From NCBI RefSeq assembly GCF_017876625.1, contig NZ_JAGIOH010000001.1, positions 7,461,501 to 7,525,500 of the forward strand: a stretch of 64,000 nt of DNA, written 5' to 3'. Source of the DNA: Streptomyces syringium (GTDB taxonomy: Bacteria; Actinomycetota; Actinomycetes; Streptomycetales; Streptomycetaceae). Under the pieces are notes generated by a model that made no database searches, was not told the origin of the DNA, and saw only the letters and a program-made list of their open reading frames with translations. Every line of letters starts with the position of its first letter. The first letter of the stretch is position 1. Of the stretch, positions 26,023 through 35,150 are shown one piece after another. A program made the translations under genes and the position numbers.

Positions 26023-28672
26023 GCCCCCGGCCGACGCCCGGCTGCGGAAGGTCACCGGAGCGAAGGTCTTCGCGAGCGACTACCGCCCGCGCGACCTCGC
26101 CGCCGAGGGATGGCCCGCCGACTGCGCCCACGCCCTGCTGCTGCGCAGCAGCCACGTCGACCGGCCCTACCTCCGCCTCGACCTCGGTCTGCTCCCCGCC
26201 GAGCTGCGACCCGACCGGCTCGTCCGGGCCCAGGACCTCCCCTCCCCGCCCTACCGCAACGAGATCTCCGCCGAGTCCGTGCAGGCCCTGCTCCCCGAGG
26301 GAGAAGTGGCCGACTACCTCGGGCAACCCGTCGCCATCGCCCTCTACGGCGACTTCGTGCGCTTCCGCCGCGCCGCGCAGGAACTGCGCGAGGACGCGGG
26401 CCCCCTGGTGTACGGACCACCTCAGGCGACCGGCCCGGCCCCCACGCCCGCGCAGGAGCTGGAGGACTGGACACGCCTGCGGGCCACCGGCGCCCAGCGC
26501 CAAGCGCACTACCTCCTGGACACCACCGTTCCCCAGGGGTACTCCCACTGGAACCGGGGGCGGATCAGCAGGTTCGACGGCATTTCCTTCATCCGCGGCG
26601 GCGAGCCCGACCTGGAGGCGGACGAGCTGTTCAAGGCACTCGACGCCGAGCCGGCCGACCCCACGGAAACCCAGCTCGTCACGACGACCTTCACCCAGCA
26701 GACCGACCCGGCGTTCCTGGAGCCCGAATCCGGACTCGGCTGGCTGGACCGTACGACCAAAACCCTGCACCTGCTCCTCGGCACCCAGTCCCCGCACGGC
26801 GACGTGCCCGATCTGCGCAGACTCCTCGGCGGCGGCAACCCGGCGGTGACGTCCATCCGGCTGACGACGACCGACAGCGGCGGTGGCTTCGGCGGGCGGG
26901 ACAAGTCGCCCTTCGCCTTCTACCTCGCGCTCGCCGCGGTCTTCTCCCCGGGGCCGGTCCGGCTGGCCTACGACCGACGCGAGCAATTCCAGGGCGGCCT
27001 CAAACGCCACGGGTCGGCCGTGCGCAGCTGGGTCCGCACCGGCCCCGACGGACGGCTGCGGGCCATGCGCTCCTTCATCGTCCTGCGGGGCGGCGTCGAG
27101 GCCAATCTCAACGGCGCCGTCCTCGGACTCGCGGCCCTGCACGCCACCGGCCCCTACCGCGTCCCGCGCGCCTCGGTCCACGGCGTCGTGCTCGAACGGG
27201 CCATCCCCGCCGTCGGATCGATGAGGGGATTCGGCATCCCGCAGGTCGCGTTCAACCTCGAAACCGCCCTCGACCGCCTCGCCGTGCTGCGCCTGGGCCA
27301 GGACCCCATCGCCTTCCGCCTCGCCAACGTCCTGCGCCCCGGCACCGGCCCGGGCGGCGACGTCGACCTCGCCGGGACACCCCTGCGGTTCCACGTCGCG
27401 AACGCCGAGATCTGCGCCGCCGCGCTGGAACACCCGCTCTGGCGCACCCGCAACGATCCCCGGCCCGCCGACGGCACCCTCTACGGCGTGGGCTTCGCCT
27501 GCTGCATGGAAGCGTTCGGCACCAGCCAGGACAGCGTCTACAGCGCCGTCCACCTCACCGACGACGGACACGTCGAGGTGTGGGGACAGAACGTGGACAT
27601 GGGCCAGGGAGCCCGCCGCTCCCTGGAACACGCCGCCCGCGAACTCCTCGGCGCGCCCGTGGACGTCCGCCTGGGCGTGGTCGGCCCCTTCGAGAGGTTC
27701 GAGAAGCAGGTCGAGGCTCTGGGCAAGCACGGCCCCGCGGGGATCAAGCTGGGGCACGGCGCGAGCAGCGCCTCCAAGACGGCGTTCTTCCATGTGCACG
27801 TCCTGCGGGAGACGTGCCGCGCGCTGCTGCGGCTGCGGCTCGTGCCGGCGGCGCGCACGCTGCTGGGCCTGCCCGGCCTCGCCGCGGACGTGCTGCTCGC
27901 CGCCTGGCGCGACGGCGCCTTCCACCTGCCCGGCCACGCACCCGTCCCGCTGGCCGCGCTGGTCGCGGAACTCCGGCGCACCGGACAGGCGACCTACGCC
28001 ATCGCGCACGGCTACTTCTGCAACGGCTGGTCGTCGGCCACGTTCCGGACCGACGGGCCCGGTCACGCGATGGACATCGACGCGCTGGGCTTCGCGACCT
28101 CCCCCCAAGGCCAGGTCGTGCTCCAGGACTACGCAGAGCCGCTGCGACCGCCTCCCGACAAGGGACCGGGAAAAGCGACGGTCCCGCGGTCCCTGTACGC
28201 GGCGGCCGGGCACCTCGTCGGCGTGGAGATCTCCCCCCGGCAGGGGACGCTCCGCGTCGTCGACGCCGTCACCTTCCTCGACGCCGGCGACCCCCTGCTG
28301 CCTTCGGTGATCGAAGGGCAGGTGGAAGGCGGACTCGCGATGGGCATCTCGCACACCCTCTTCGAGGAACTGCCCGAGGAAGCGGGCACCGGCCCCTTCG
28401 TCAATTTCGACCGCTACCGCCTGCCGCGCTACGCCGACATCACCGCCATCCGGCGGGAGACGGTCCTCGTCCCCCTGCCCCCGGACGGTGTGCTGGCGGG
28501 CAGCGGCCCCGTGCTGCGCCACAAGGGCATCGGCGAGGCCACCATGACGACCGTCAGCCCCGCCATCGCCAACGCGGTCGCCCACGCCCTCGGCCACACC
28601 GGCGACCGCTGCTGGCCCGCCACCACCCCGATCCGGGTGGCCGACCTCCCCCTCCCCGCCGGACGGCCGTGA
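26015..28672 (+). CDS. Molybdopterin-binding subunit of a xanthine-dehydrogenase-family enzyme
   Basis: The protein has 885 residues. It opens with the family's N-terminal hammerhead (RKVTGAKVFASDYRP). Molybdenum-domain motifs follow: the substrate region FTQQTDPAFLEPESG with LLGTQSPHG, TDSGGGFGGRDKSPF (about 285-300), SMRGFGIPQVAFNLE, WGQNVDMGQGARRSLE, and KGIGEATMTTVSPAIANA near the C-terminus with the presumed catalytic Glu. I start it at GTG 26015 because the hammerhead begins 14 residues later; frame continues upstream without a good site. The next gene starts in its stop codon (TGATG). No separate FAD subunit is encoded nearby, unlike the three-gene set at 50-54 kb. The substrate is unknown. 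Confidence 0.88.
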   Translation: MAEPPADARLRKVTGAKVFASDYRPRDLAAEGWPADCAHALLLRSSHVDRPYLRLDLGLLPAELRPDRLVRAQDLPSPPYRNEISAESVQALLPEGEVADYLGQPVAIALYGDFVRFRRAAQELREDAGPLVYGPPQATGPAPTPAQELEDWTRLRATGAQRQAHYLLDTTVPQGYSHWNRGRISRFDGISFIRGGEPDLEADELFKALDAEPADPTETQLVTTTFTQQTDPAFLEPESGLGWLDRTTKTLHLLLGTQSPHGDVPDLRRLLGGGNPAVTSIRLTTTDSGGGFGGRDKSPFAFYLALAAVFSPGPVRLAYDRREQFQGGLKRHGSAVRSWVRTGPDGRLRAMRSFIVLRGGVEANLNGAVLGLAALHATGPYRVPRASVHGVVLERAIPAVGSMRGFGIPQVAFNLETALDRLAVLRLGQDPIAFRLANVLRPGTGPGGDVDLAGTPLRFHVANAEICAAALEHPLWRTRNDPRPADGTLYGVGFACCMEAFGTSQDSVYSAVHLTDDGHVEVWGQNVDMGQGARRSLEHAARELLGAPVDVRLGVVGPFERFEKQVEALGKHGPAGIKLGHGASSASKTAFFHVHVLRETCRALLRLRLVPAARTLLGLPGLAADVLLAAWRDGAFHLPGHAPVPLAALVAELRRTGQATYAIAHGYFCNGWSSATFRTDGPGHAMDIDALGFATSPQGQVVLQDYAEPLRPPPDKGPGKATVPRSLYAAAGHLVGVEISPRQGTLRVVDAVTFLDAGDPLLPSVIEGQVEGGLAMGISHTLFEELPEEAGTGPFVNFDRYRLPRYADITAIRRETVLVPLPPDGVLAGSGPVLRHKGIGEATMTTVSPAIANAVAHALGHTGDRCWPATTPIRVADLPLPAGRP

Positions 28673-30387
28673 TGCAGGAACCGCAGACCGCGCTCGACCT
28701 CACCGTCAACGGCACCCGTCACACCGGACGGGACGTCCCGGGCGACATGTCGCTCGTGCACTTCCTGCACGAGGACCTGGGACTGACCGGCACCAAGATC
28801 GGCTGCTCGATCGGCGAGTGCCGCGCCTGCACCGTCGCCGTCCGCGCCCACCCCGGCGCCGCGCTGGTGACACGGCAGTCCTGCATGACGAGCATGCGGC
28901 ACGTGCGCGGATGGGACATCGTCACCGTCGAGGGGCTCGCGACGGGGGACACCCTGCACCCGGTCCAGGAGGCGTTCCTCGAACGGGACGCCTTCCAATG
29001 CGGCTACTGCGCCCCCGGCTTCGCGATCGCGGGCCGCGTCGCCGTCGAACACGCCGCGGGCGAGAGCGACGAGCAGGGTGTGGAAGCGCTCGTCGACGCC
29101 GTGCTCGGCCCGCACGTATGCCGCTGCACCGGCTACCACCGGTACCGGGAGGCGGTCGTCGCCGTCGCGTCGGCCGCCGCGGACGAGCGCCGGGCCGGCC
29201 CGGCCCCGACACCGGGGACCGGCCCGCCCGCCCGGACGGCGACGGCCCGGCTGTCGGCCGAGGAGGCGGACGCGCTCGGGTACACCCCGCTCTTCGACGA
29301 CCCGACTCTCGAGCTGGTCCGGCTGCTGCGCGACGGCGCCGAGATCGAGCACTCCCTGCTCGTCCAGTACCTGTATGCGGCCTTCTCGGTGAAGGTGCCC
29401 CGCTACACCCGCCTCGCCGGCTGGCCCAGCCACCGCTACGGCGGCCGGCCGCTGCATCTGCTGGGCGTGGCGATCGAGGAGATGACCCACCTCGACATCG
29501 TCAACGGCCTTCTGGTGGCCCTGGGTTCGGCACCCCACCTCGGGCGGCAGCAGTTCCCCTACGAGCAGGACATCTACCCCTTCGACTTCGTGCTGGAGCC
29601 GCTGAGCCTCGAGTCCCTCGCGAAATACGTCTACGTGGAGGCGTCACCGGACGCGGTCGACCCCGACCGGCCGCACACACCCGAGGACCGTGCCTTCATC
29701 GAGAAGCTCTACGCGGTGCTCGGCGCGGGCACGGAGCCGCGGCCGCGCCCCAACCAGGTAGGCAGCCTCTACCGCAAGGTCGGCAGAGTCCTCGACCTCC
29801 TGGAGCAACGCGAACCCGACCGCCTCGACTACCCCACCTGGCGGGCCCGGCTCGACGTCCTCCGCGAGGAGGGCGAGAGCGAACACTTCGCCCTGTTCCG
29901 CGCCCTGTTCGAAGGAACCCACCCGGCTCTGCTCGGCGCCCAGCAGGTGTGGGACCCGGACAGCCCGGACCACCCGGTGATCCCCCTCCATCACGCCACC
30001 GGCCTGCCCCCGTCCGGCGAGCCCGTCCGCGACGAGACCGTACCCGCCCTGCGCCACCTGGCGAATCTGCACTACTGGGCCGTGTGCATGCTCCTGGACC
30101 AGTCCTACCGACGGGACGGACAGTTCCACAGCGCGGCCCGCCGCCATATGACCGGCCCCCTCAGAAGCCTCGGCACCGCGCTCGCTCACCTCGGCGAGGG
30201 CGTGCCCTTCGACGTGTTCGTCGCGGGCTACGCCCCCGGCCGGGACGAGCGGGAGAACCTCGCACTGACCCGCAGCATGGTGAGCCAGACGACCATCGCC
30301 CAGGAACGCTACGCACGTCACCTTCCGCCCGACTACGCGCACACCTGCGCCTGGGAGACGCTCTGGGAGCTGTCGCTCAGGGAATGA
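28672..30387 (+). CDS. [2Fe-2S] subunit fused to a ferritin-like domain
   Basis: The protein has 571 residues. Residues 1-170 are the small subunit of molybdenum hydroxylases: Cys45, Cys50, Cys53 and Cys71 for the plant-type cluster and Cys110, Cys113, Cys150 and Cys152 for the alpha-helical one. The usual Gly before the third Cys is Arg (ECRACTV). A 25-residue Pro/Ala linker leads to a ferritin-like domain of the VioB/iminophenyl-pyruvate dimer synthase type (about 195-540). Its carboxylate/His ligands are visible in DGAEIEHSLLVQYLYAAFSV and GVAIEEMTHLDIVNGLL, followed by GSAPHLGRQQFPYEQDIYP. Small subunits of this family are normally about 150-200 residues and end after the second cluster. 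The large subunit is encoded just upstream. Confidence 0.9.
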   Translation: MQEPQTALDLTVNGTRHTGRDVPGDMSLVHFLHEDLGLTGTKIGCSIGECRACTVAVRAHPGAALVTRQSCMTSMRHVRGWDIVTVEGLATGDTLHPVQEAFLERDAFQCGYCAPGFAIAGRVAVEHAAGESDEQGVEALVDAVLGPHVCRCTGYHRYREAVVAVASAAADERRAGPAPTPGTGPPARTATARLSAEEADALGYTPLFDDPTLELVRLLRDGAEIEHSLLVQYLYAAFSVKVPRYTRLAGWPSHRYGGRPLHLLGVAIEEMTHLDIVNGLLVALGSAPHLGRQQFPYEQDIYPFDFVLEPLSLESLAKYVYVEASPDAVDPDRPHTPEDRAFIEKLYAVLGAGTEPRPRPNQVGSLYRKVGRVLDLLEQREPDRLDYPTWRARLDVLREEGESEHFALFRALFEGTHPALLGAQQVWDPDSPDHPVIPLHHATGLPPSGEPVRDETVPALRHLANLHYWAVCMLLDQSYRRDGQFHSAARRHMTGPLRSLGTALAHLGEGVPFDVFVAGYAPGRDERENLALTRSMVSQTTIAQERYARHLPPDYAHTCAWETLWELSLRE

Positions 30388-30436
30388 GGCGAGAAATGAG
30401 ACGTGGAACAGGAGCGGGACGCCGCACAATGACCCG

Positions 30437-30997
30437 ATGACGAAGTTGATCACACCTGACGTACGGGTCCACGGCTCGTTCGTCGACGCCATGGCCGAGT
30501 TCCGAGCCGAGGGCCGGGGAGGGCCGGGCGACGACTCCAACGTCGGCAGAGCCATACGCGCGTACGGCACCCGATGGCACGACCCGCGGGTCTTCGCCGC
30601 GTACGTGGAAGCGCTCCGCGCGGACGCCCACGCCGACACCCCTCGCCCCGAGGGCCATGCCCCGTCCACCCACTTGTGGTACGTCGCCGGCGACACCTAC
30701 CTGGGCCGACTGGCGATCCGCCATGTCCTCACCCCGCCGCTCCTGGAATGGGGAGGCCACATCGGCTACGACGTCCGGCCCTCCGCACGCCGCCGCGGGC
30801 ACGCGACGGCGATGCTGCGCGCCGCACTCCCGGTCGCCCGTGGCCTCGGCATCGACCGGGCCCTGATCACCTGCGACCCGGACAACGCCGCCTCCCGCAA
30901 GGTGATCGAGGCCTGCGGCGGGGTCTACGAGGACCAGCGACGGCGGAAGCTGCGCTTCTGGGTCTCCACGACCGCCGAGCAGGGGGCCCGCGCATAG
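30437..30997 (+). CDS. GNAT-family N-acetyltransferase
   Basis: The protein has 186 residues in the GCN5-related fold. Strand THLWYVAGDTYLGRLAIRHV leads to GGHIGYDVRPSARRRGHATA, the acetyl-CoA pyrophosphate loop (R-R-x-G-x-A form), and then ALITCDPDNAASRKVIEACG, a typical GNAT C-terminal region. The acceptor is unknown. It starts with ATG 49 bp after the ferritin-like fusion gene and could be co-transcribed with it. An AT-rich inverted repeat follows the stop. Confidence 0.85.
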   Translation: MTKLITPDVRVHGSFVDAMAEFRAEGRGGPGDDSNVGRAIRAYGTRWHDPRVFAAYVEALRADAHADTPRPEGHAPSTHLWYVAGDTYLGRLAIRHVLTPPLLEWGGHIGYDVRPSARRRGHATAMLRAALPVARGLGIDRALITCDPDNAASRKVIEACGGVYEDQRRRKLRFWVSTTAEQGARA

Positions 30998-31020
30998 GGG
31001 CGCCACAGCCTCGAAAAACA

Positions 31021-31076
31021 AATTACCCCGGACCGCATTGACGGCCGGGGTAATTCTCTGCGTATATTGGAGAATT
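31021..31076 (+). promoter_or_regulatory. Overlapping inverted repeats around a candidate promoter of the HelD-like gene
   Basis: AATTACCCCGG (31021-31031) and CCGGGGTAATT (31045-31055) are perfect 11-bp arms around a 13-nt centre. AATTCTC (31052-31058) and GAGAATT (31070-31076) form a second repeat sharing AATT with the first. TTGACG (31038-31043) lies in the first centre and GTATAT (31062-31067) 18 bp further, a good sigma-HrdB-like pair. This block is clearly more AT-rich than its surroundings. It is an operator-plus-promoter candidate; a terminator for the GNAT gene is the alternative, but no U-tract follows the stem. Confidence 0.5.
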
Positions 31077-31131
31077 CCATGCCCTGACGAACTCATGGCA
31101 TGGAGAAGCGTTATGAGGCCATGATATCCGG

Positions 31132-33402
31132 GTGGGAGCAGAATTGTCAAACGAGAAATGGGCGCACGAGCAGGAATTCATCGATCTGCTCCACGACCGC
31201 CTGGCCGAACTGCGGGCAGCGGCCGAGGCGTCGGTGAAGGACGCCCTGGCCCCGGCGGGCAACGGCCTCCAGGCGCGGCTGGAGCGGGACGTGCTGGTCG
31301 CCGAGCAGTCCGGGCTGCTCGCCGCCTTCAACGCCGGGGAGAACGGGCTCTGCTTCGGCCGGCTGGCGTTCCGGGACGGGCGCGATCACCACATCGGCCG
31401 GATCGGCATCCGGCGCGACGACGCGGACCGTACCCCGCTCGTCATCGACTGGCGGGCGGAGGTCGCCCGCCCCTTCTACCTCGCCACCGGGTACACCCCC
31501 ATGGGGCTGCGCCGCAGGCGTCACATCACCACCGAAGGCCACCGGGTCACCGCTCTGCACGACGAGATCCTGGACCTCGCCGACACTCTGCGCACCGGCC
31601 ATGAGGGAAGCGACGCGGACGCCGTCCTGCTCGCCGCGCTGGACGCCTCCCGTACCGGCCGGATGCACGACATCGTGCAGACCATCCAGGCCGAGCAGGA
31701 CCGCATCATCCGCGCCCCGCACCACGGCGTCCTGGTCGTGGAGGGCGGCCCCGGCACCGGGAAGACCGTCGTGGCGCTGCACCGGGCAGCGTTCCTGCTC
31801 TATGCCCACCGGGAGCAGCTGGCCCGCCGGGCCGTGCTGATCGTCGGGCCCAACCCCGCGTTCCTCGGCTACATCTCGGAGGTGCTGCCCTCCCTCGGTG
31901 AGACCGGCGTCCTGCTCGCCACGCCCGGCGAACTCTTCCCCGGTGTGACCGCCACCGGAACCGACACCGCCCGGGCCGCCGCCGTCAAGGGCGGCGCAGC
32001 GATGGCCGGCGCGCTGGCGCGCTTCGTGCGGGACCGGCAGACGCTGCCCGACCCCGTCACCGTGATCGAGCACGAGGACGGCGAGCTGCTGCTGGACGCC
32101 GGAATCGCCCGCGAGGCCCGGCGACGGGCCCGCGAGACCGGGCTGCCGCACAACCTCGCCCGGCCGTACTTCGCGTTCGGCGTCATCGACGCGCTGACCG
32201 CGCAGCTGACCGACCGGCTCGGCGCGGACCCCTACGGCGGGCCGAACCTCCTCGGCCCCGACGACATCGCCCAGCTCGGCAAGGCCATCGCCACCAGCCC
32301 CGAGGTGCGCTCGGCCATCGACGAGCTGTGGCCCGCGCTCACACCGGAGCAGTTGGTCGCCGACTTCCTCACCGACCCCGTCCACCTGCCGGAGGCCGAC
32401 GCGCGGGCGATCCGCCGCACCGGCGGCGACTGGACCCCCGCGGACGTCCCGCTGCTGGACGAGGCAGCCGAACTCCTCGGCGAGGACGACGCGGCGGCCC
32501 GCGCGGCCGCCGAGGCGGAGCGCCAGGAGCGCATCGCGTACGCGCAGGGCGTCCTCGACCTCAGCTACGGCTCCCGCACCCAGGAGTTCGAGGACCGCGA
32601 CGACGAGGACTCGGAGGTGCTGGCCGCGCACGACCTGGTCGACGCGGAACGGCTCGCCGACCGGCACGAGGAGGCCGACCACCGCAGCGCCGCCGAACGC
32701 GCCGCCGCGGACCGCACCTGGGCGTTCGGCCACATCATCGTGGACGAGGCGCAGGAACTGTCCCCGATGGCGTGGCGGCTGCTGATGCGCCGCTGCCCGA
32801 CCCGCTCGATGACCCTGGTCGGCGACCCCGCGCAGACCGCCGAACCGGGCGGTTGCGGCGCGTGGGAGCCGATCCTCGCGCCGTACGTCGAGGGCCGCTG
32901 GGAACACATCAAACTGGGCGTCAACTACCGTACGCCGACGGAGATCATGGAGATCGCCGCCGGTGTGATCCGGTCCGTGGACGCCACGTTCGAGCCCCCG
33001 CGCTCGATCCGTTCCACGGGCGTACGACCGTGGGCGCGGCACACCGGCGACCTGCCCGGCGCGGTCGCCGAGGCCGTGGCCCGCCGGACGTGCGCGGAGG
33101 GCCGCCTCGCGGTGATCGCCCCGCGCGACCACCACGACGCCCTGGCCGCGGCCCTCCCGGCCGCCTCCGCAGGCCCCTCCCCGGATCTGACCAGCCCGGT
33201 GGTGCTGCTCGACCCGAGGCAGGCCAAGGGCCTGGAATTCGACACGGTGATCGTGGCGGAACCGGGGGAGTTCGGGGTGAGCGACCTGTATGTCGCGCTC
33301 ACCCGGGCGACGCAGCGGCTGGGCGTCGTCCACACGGGGGCGCTACCCCCGGGACTGGAGGTACTGGAGGCCGACGAGGCCGCCGCCGCGCCCGGCCGGT
33401 GA
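31132..33402 (+). CDS. HelD/HelR-type RNA polymerase recycling ATPase
   Basis: The protein has up to 756 residues and is a superfamily-1 helicase-like ATPase of the actinobacterial HelD class. The N-terminal coiled coil (EQEFIDLLHDRLAELRAAAE) is the arm that enters the polymerase secondary channel in HelD. Walker A is GGPGTGKTVVALHRAA, Walker B IIVDEAQELSPMAWRLL, then LVGDPAQTAEPGG, VNYRTPTEIMEIA and YVALTRATQRLGVVH. HelD proteins release stalled RNA polymerase from DNA; the HelR subgroup in Streptomyces also displaces rifamycins. Start: GTG 31132 is the first in frame, but GGGAG at 31134-31138 points to TTG 31144. It has its own promoter region and ends in a strong hairpin. Confidence 0.88.
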   Translation: MGAELSNEKWAHEQEFIDLLHDRLAELRAAAEASVKDALAPAGNGLQARLERDVLVAEQSGLLAAFNAGENGLCFGRLAFRDGRDHHIGRIGIRRDDADRTPLVIDWRAEVARPFYLATGYTPMGLRRRRHITTEGHRVTALHDEILDLADTLRTGHEGSDADAVLLAALDASRTGRMHDIVQTIQAEQDRIIRAPHHGVLVVEGGPGTGKTVVALHRAAFLLYAHREQLARRAVLIVGPNPAFLGYISEVLPSLGETGVLLATPGELFPGVTATGTDTARAAAVKGGAAMAGALARFVRDRQTLPDPVTVIEHEDGELLLDAGIAREARRRARETGLPHNLARPYFAFGVIDALTAQLTDRLGADPYGGPNLLGPDDIAQLGKAIATSPEVRSAIDELWPALTPEQLVADFLTDPVHLPEADARAIRRTGGDWTPADVPLLDEAAELLGEDDAAARAAAEAERQERIAYAQGVLDLSYGSRTQEFEDRDDEDSEVLAAHDLVDAERLADRHEEADHRSAAERAAADRTWAFGHIIVDEAQELSPMAWRLLMRRCPTRSMTLVGDPAQTAEPGGCGAWEPILAPYVEGRWEHIKLGVNYRTPTEIMEIAAGVIRSVDATFEPPRSIRSTGVRPWARHTGDLPGAVAEAVARRTCAEGRLAVIAPRDHHDALAAALPAASAGPSPDLTSPVVLLDPRQAKGLEFDTVIVAEPGEFGVSDLYVALTRATQRLGVVHTGALPPGLEVLEADEAAAAPGR

Positions 33403-33405
33403 CCG

Positions 33406-33440
33406 CTCGGTGCGGGGACGCGCCGTGTCCCCGCACCGAG
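33406..33440. terminator. Bidirectional terminator between the HelD-like and GH109-like genes
   Basis: A perfect 14-bp stem (CTCGGTGCGGGGAC with its complement) and a 7-nt loop sit 3 bp after the HelD-like stop and 20 bp before the stop of the convergent gene. No U-tract follows, as is common in Streptomyces. Confidence 0.8.
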
Positions 33441-33460
33441 AAGCAGCAGGGAGCCGAGCC

Positions 33461-34897
33461 CTACGGCTTCGCGGAGTCCATCCCCGGGCGGGCCTGCCGC
33501 CACAGCCCCCGCGTGAAGTCGGGGATGGCCTGCGGCGCGCCCTGGGCCTTGATCGAGGCATGGCTGAGCGGCACGGGAGCGGTCCAGGTGGCCGCGTCGT
33601 ACACATCGAAGTCGGGCACCAGGCCCAGGCGCATGCACTGCATCAGCCGGAAGACCATGATGTAGTCCATGCCGCCGTGCCCGCCGGGCGGATTGGCGTG
33701 GTCCTTCCACAGCCAGTGGTCCCACTTCTCGTACTTCTTGAAATCGCCCCACCTGTCGTCGGACATCTCCGGCTCGAGATAGATCCTCGGCGGGTAGTCC
33801 TCGAAGACCCCCTTCGTGCCGCCCAGAATGTTCAGACGGCTGTAGGGATGCGGATTGGAGACCGCGTGCTCCAGCCGGATCACCCGGCCCTTCGCCGTCT
33901 GGACGAGACTGATCGACATGTCGCTCTGGACATAGCTCTCCTTCCAGCTGGGGTCGCCCGGCGGCATGTGCTCCGCGCGATAGGCGGCCAGTCCCAGGGC
34001 GGGGGAGCCGAACGTCGTGATCCGCACCGCGCGGTCCCCGCGGTTGACGTCCATGTAGTTGGCGACCGGCCCGAACCCGTGGTTGGGATAGAGGTCGCCC
34101 TTGAGCCGGGTGTGCCAGAGCCGCCGCCACGGGCCCTCGTAGTACGTCGGCGAGAACATCAGACCGCGCAGATCGTGGATGTACGCGCCCGCCCCGTGCA
34201 GGAGGTCGCCGAAGAGACCCGCGTGCGCCATCCGCAGGACCCGCATCTCGTTTCTGCCGTAACAGCAGTTCTCCATCTGTATGCAGTGCCGGCGGGTGCG
34301 CTCCGAGAGGTCCACCAGCCGCCACAGCTGGCCGAGTTCCATGGCGATCGGGCACTCGACGCCGACGTGCTTGCCGTTCAGCAAGGCCGCCTCGGCCATC
34401 GGGAAGTGCCATTCCCAGGGCGTCGCGACGAAGACGAAGTCCAGATCACCGCGCGCGCAGAGCTGTTCGTAGTCGTCCTCGCCCTTGGTGTAGAGGGCGG
34501 GCGCCGGCTGGCCCGCGGCCGTGACCTTCGCGGCGGCCTTCTCCGCCTTCGCTCTGACCGGGTCGCACAGCGCGTTGATCTTTACACCGGGGACGGCGAG
34601 GAAGAGGTCGGTCATGGCATCGCCGCGATTGCCCAGGCCGATGATCCCGACCCGGACCGTACTGCGCCGCTCGAACGGTGTGCCGATCATGGTCTTGCCC
34701 TGGCGGGCCGGCCAGGCCGGCTCGTCGGCCGCCTGCCGCTCCGGGGCGCCGGGGGCCTGGGGGGCGGCCGCGGCGCTCGCCGCGCCGAGTCCGCCGAGAC
34801 CCACGCCGAGTCCGGCGCCGGCGGCGCCCGCGGTCCTCAGCACGGAGCGGCGGCTGACCTCGGGGTCCTCGTGGTGGTGCGGGGCTGGCTCGGGCAT
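33461..34897 (-). CDS. Tat-exported Gfo/Idh/MocA protein, GH109-like
   Basis: The protein has 478 residues. The start at 34897 has AGGAGG 6 bp upstream. SRRSVLRTAGAAGAG is a twin-arginine signal (about residues 15-45), so the protein is exported folded with its nucleotide. A Rossmann fold follows (VRVGIIGLGNRGDAMTDLFL), then VFVATPWEWHFPMAEAAL, CPIAMELGQLWRLVDLSE, GDLYPNHGFGPVANYMDVNR and a long C-terminal dimer domain. The whole resembles GH109 glycosidases, which cleave alpha-N-acetylgalactosaminides by an NAD-dependent redox mechanism. The specificity is not proven by sequence. It faces away from the secreted protein gene at 35151. Confidence 0.85.
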   Translation of the reverse strand: MPEPAPHHHEDPEVSRRSVLRTAGAAGAGLGVGLGGLGAASAAAAPQAPGAPERQAADEPAWPARQGKTMIGTPFERRSTVRVGIIGLGNRGDAMTDLFLAVPGVKINALCDPVRAKAEKAAAKVTAAGQPAPALYTKGEDDYEQLCARGDLDFVFVATPWEWHFPMAEAALLNGKHVGVECPIAMELGQLWRLVDLSERTRRHCIQMENCCYGRNEMRVLRMAHAGLFGDLLHGAGAYIHDLRGLMFSPTYYEGPWRRLWHTRLKGDLYPNHGFGPVANYMDVNRGDRAVRITTFGSPALGLAAYRAEHMPPGDPSWKESYVQSDMSISLVQTAKGRVIRLEHAVSNPHPYSRLNILGGTKGVFEDYPPRIYLEPEMSDDRWGDFKKYEKWDHWLWKDHANPPGGHGGMDYIMVFRLMQCMRLGLVPDFDVYDAATWTAPVPLSHASIKAQGAPQAIPDFTRGLWRQARPGMDSAKP

Positions 34898-35101
34898 CGG
34901 GTCCTCCTGGGAGCTGATGATGAGCTGCGCATGCGGGAACGTCGGTAAGGACCTTGACGGTTGAGGCGGATGCAGCGCAAGAGGCCCGCGGGGCTCCGCG
35001 CCGGTTCGTCGAGCCATGGTGTGCGCCGGCCCCGCGCGCGGCACAGGCCCCGGCTCGTAGCCCGATTGGTTCGAATCAGGTCGGCATCGGCTTCACCGAG
35101 T

Positions 35102-35127
35102 CCGTGACCGGTGATGTGTGGTCACGG
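35102..35127. promoter_or_regulatory. Inverted repeat upstream of the secreted-protein gene
   Basis: CCGTGACC (35102-35109) and GGTCACGG (35120-35127) are perfect 8-bp arms with a 10-bp spacer, ending 23 bp before the ATG at 35151. This is a candidate operator in the 253 bp divergent region, or a 5' leader hairpin. Confidence 0.4.
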
Positions 35128-35150
35128 GGATCACCGAAGGAAGGATCTCT

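Noticed and set aside
35060..35085. GGTTCGAATC resembles the T-loop of a tRNA
   Set aside because: The five bases on each side do not pair as a T-stem, and no acceptor stem or anticodon arm fits around it.
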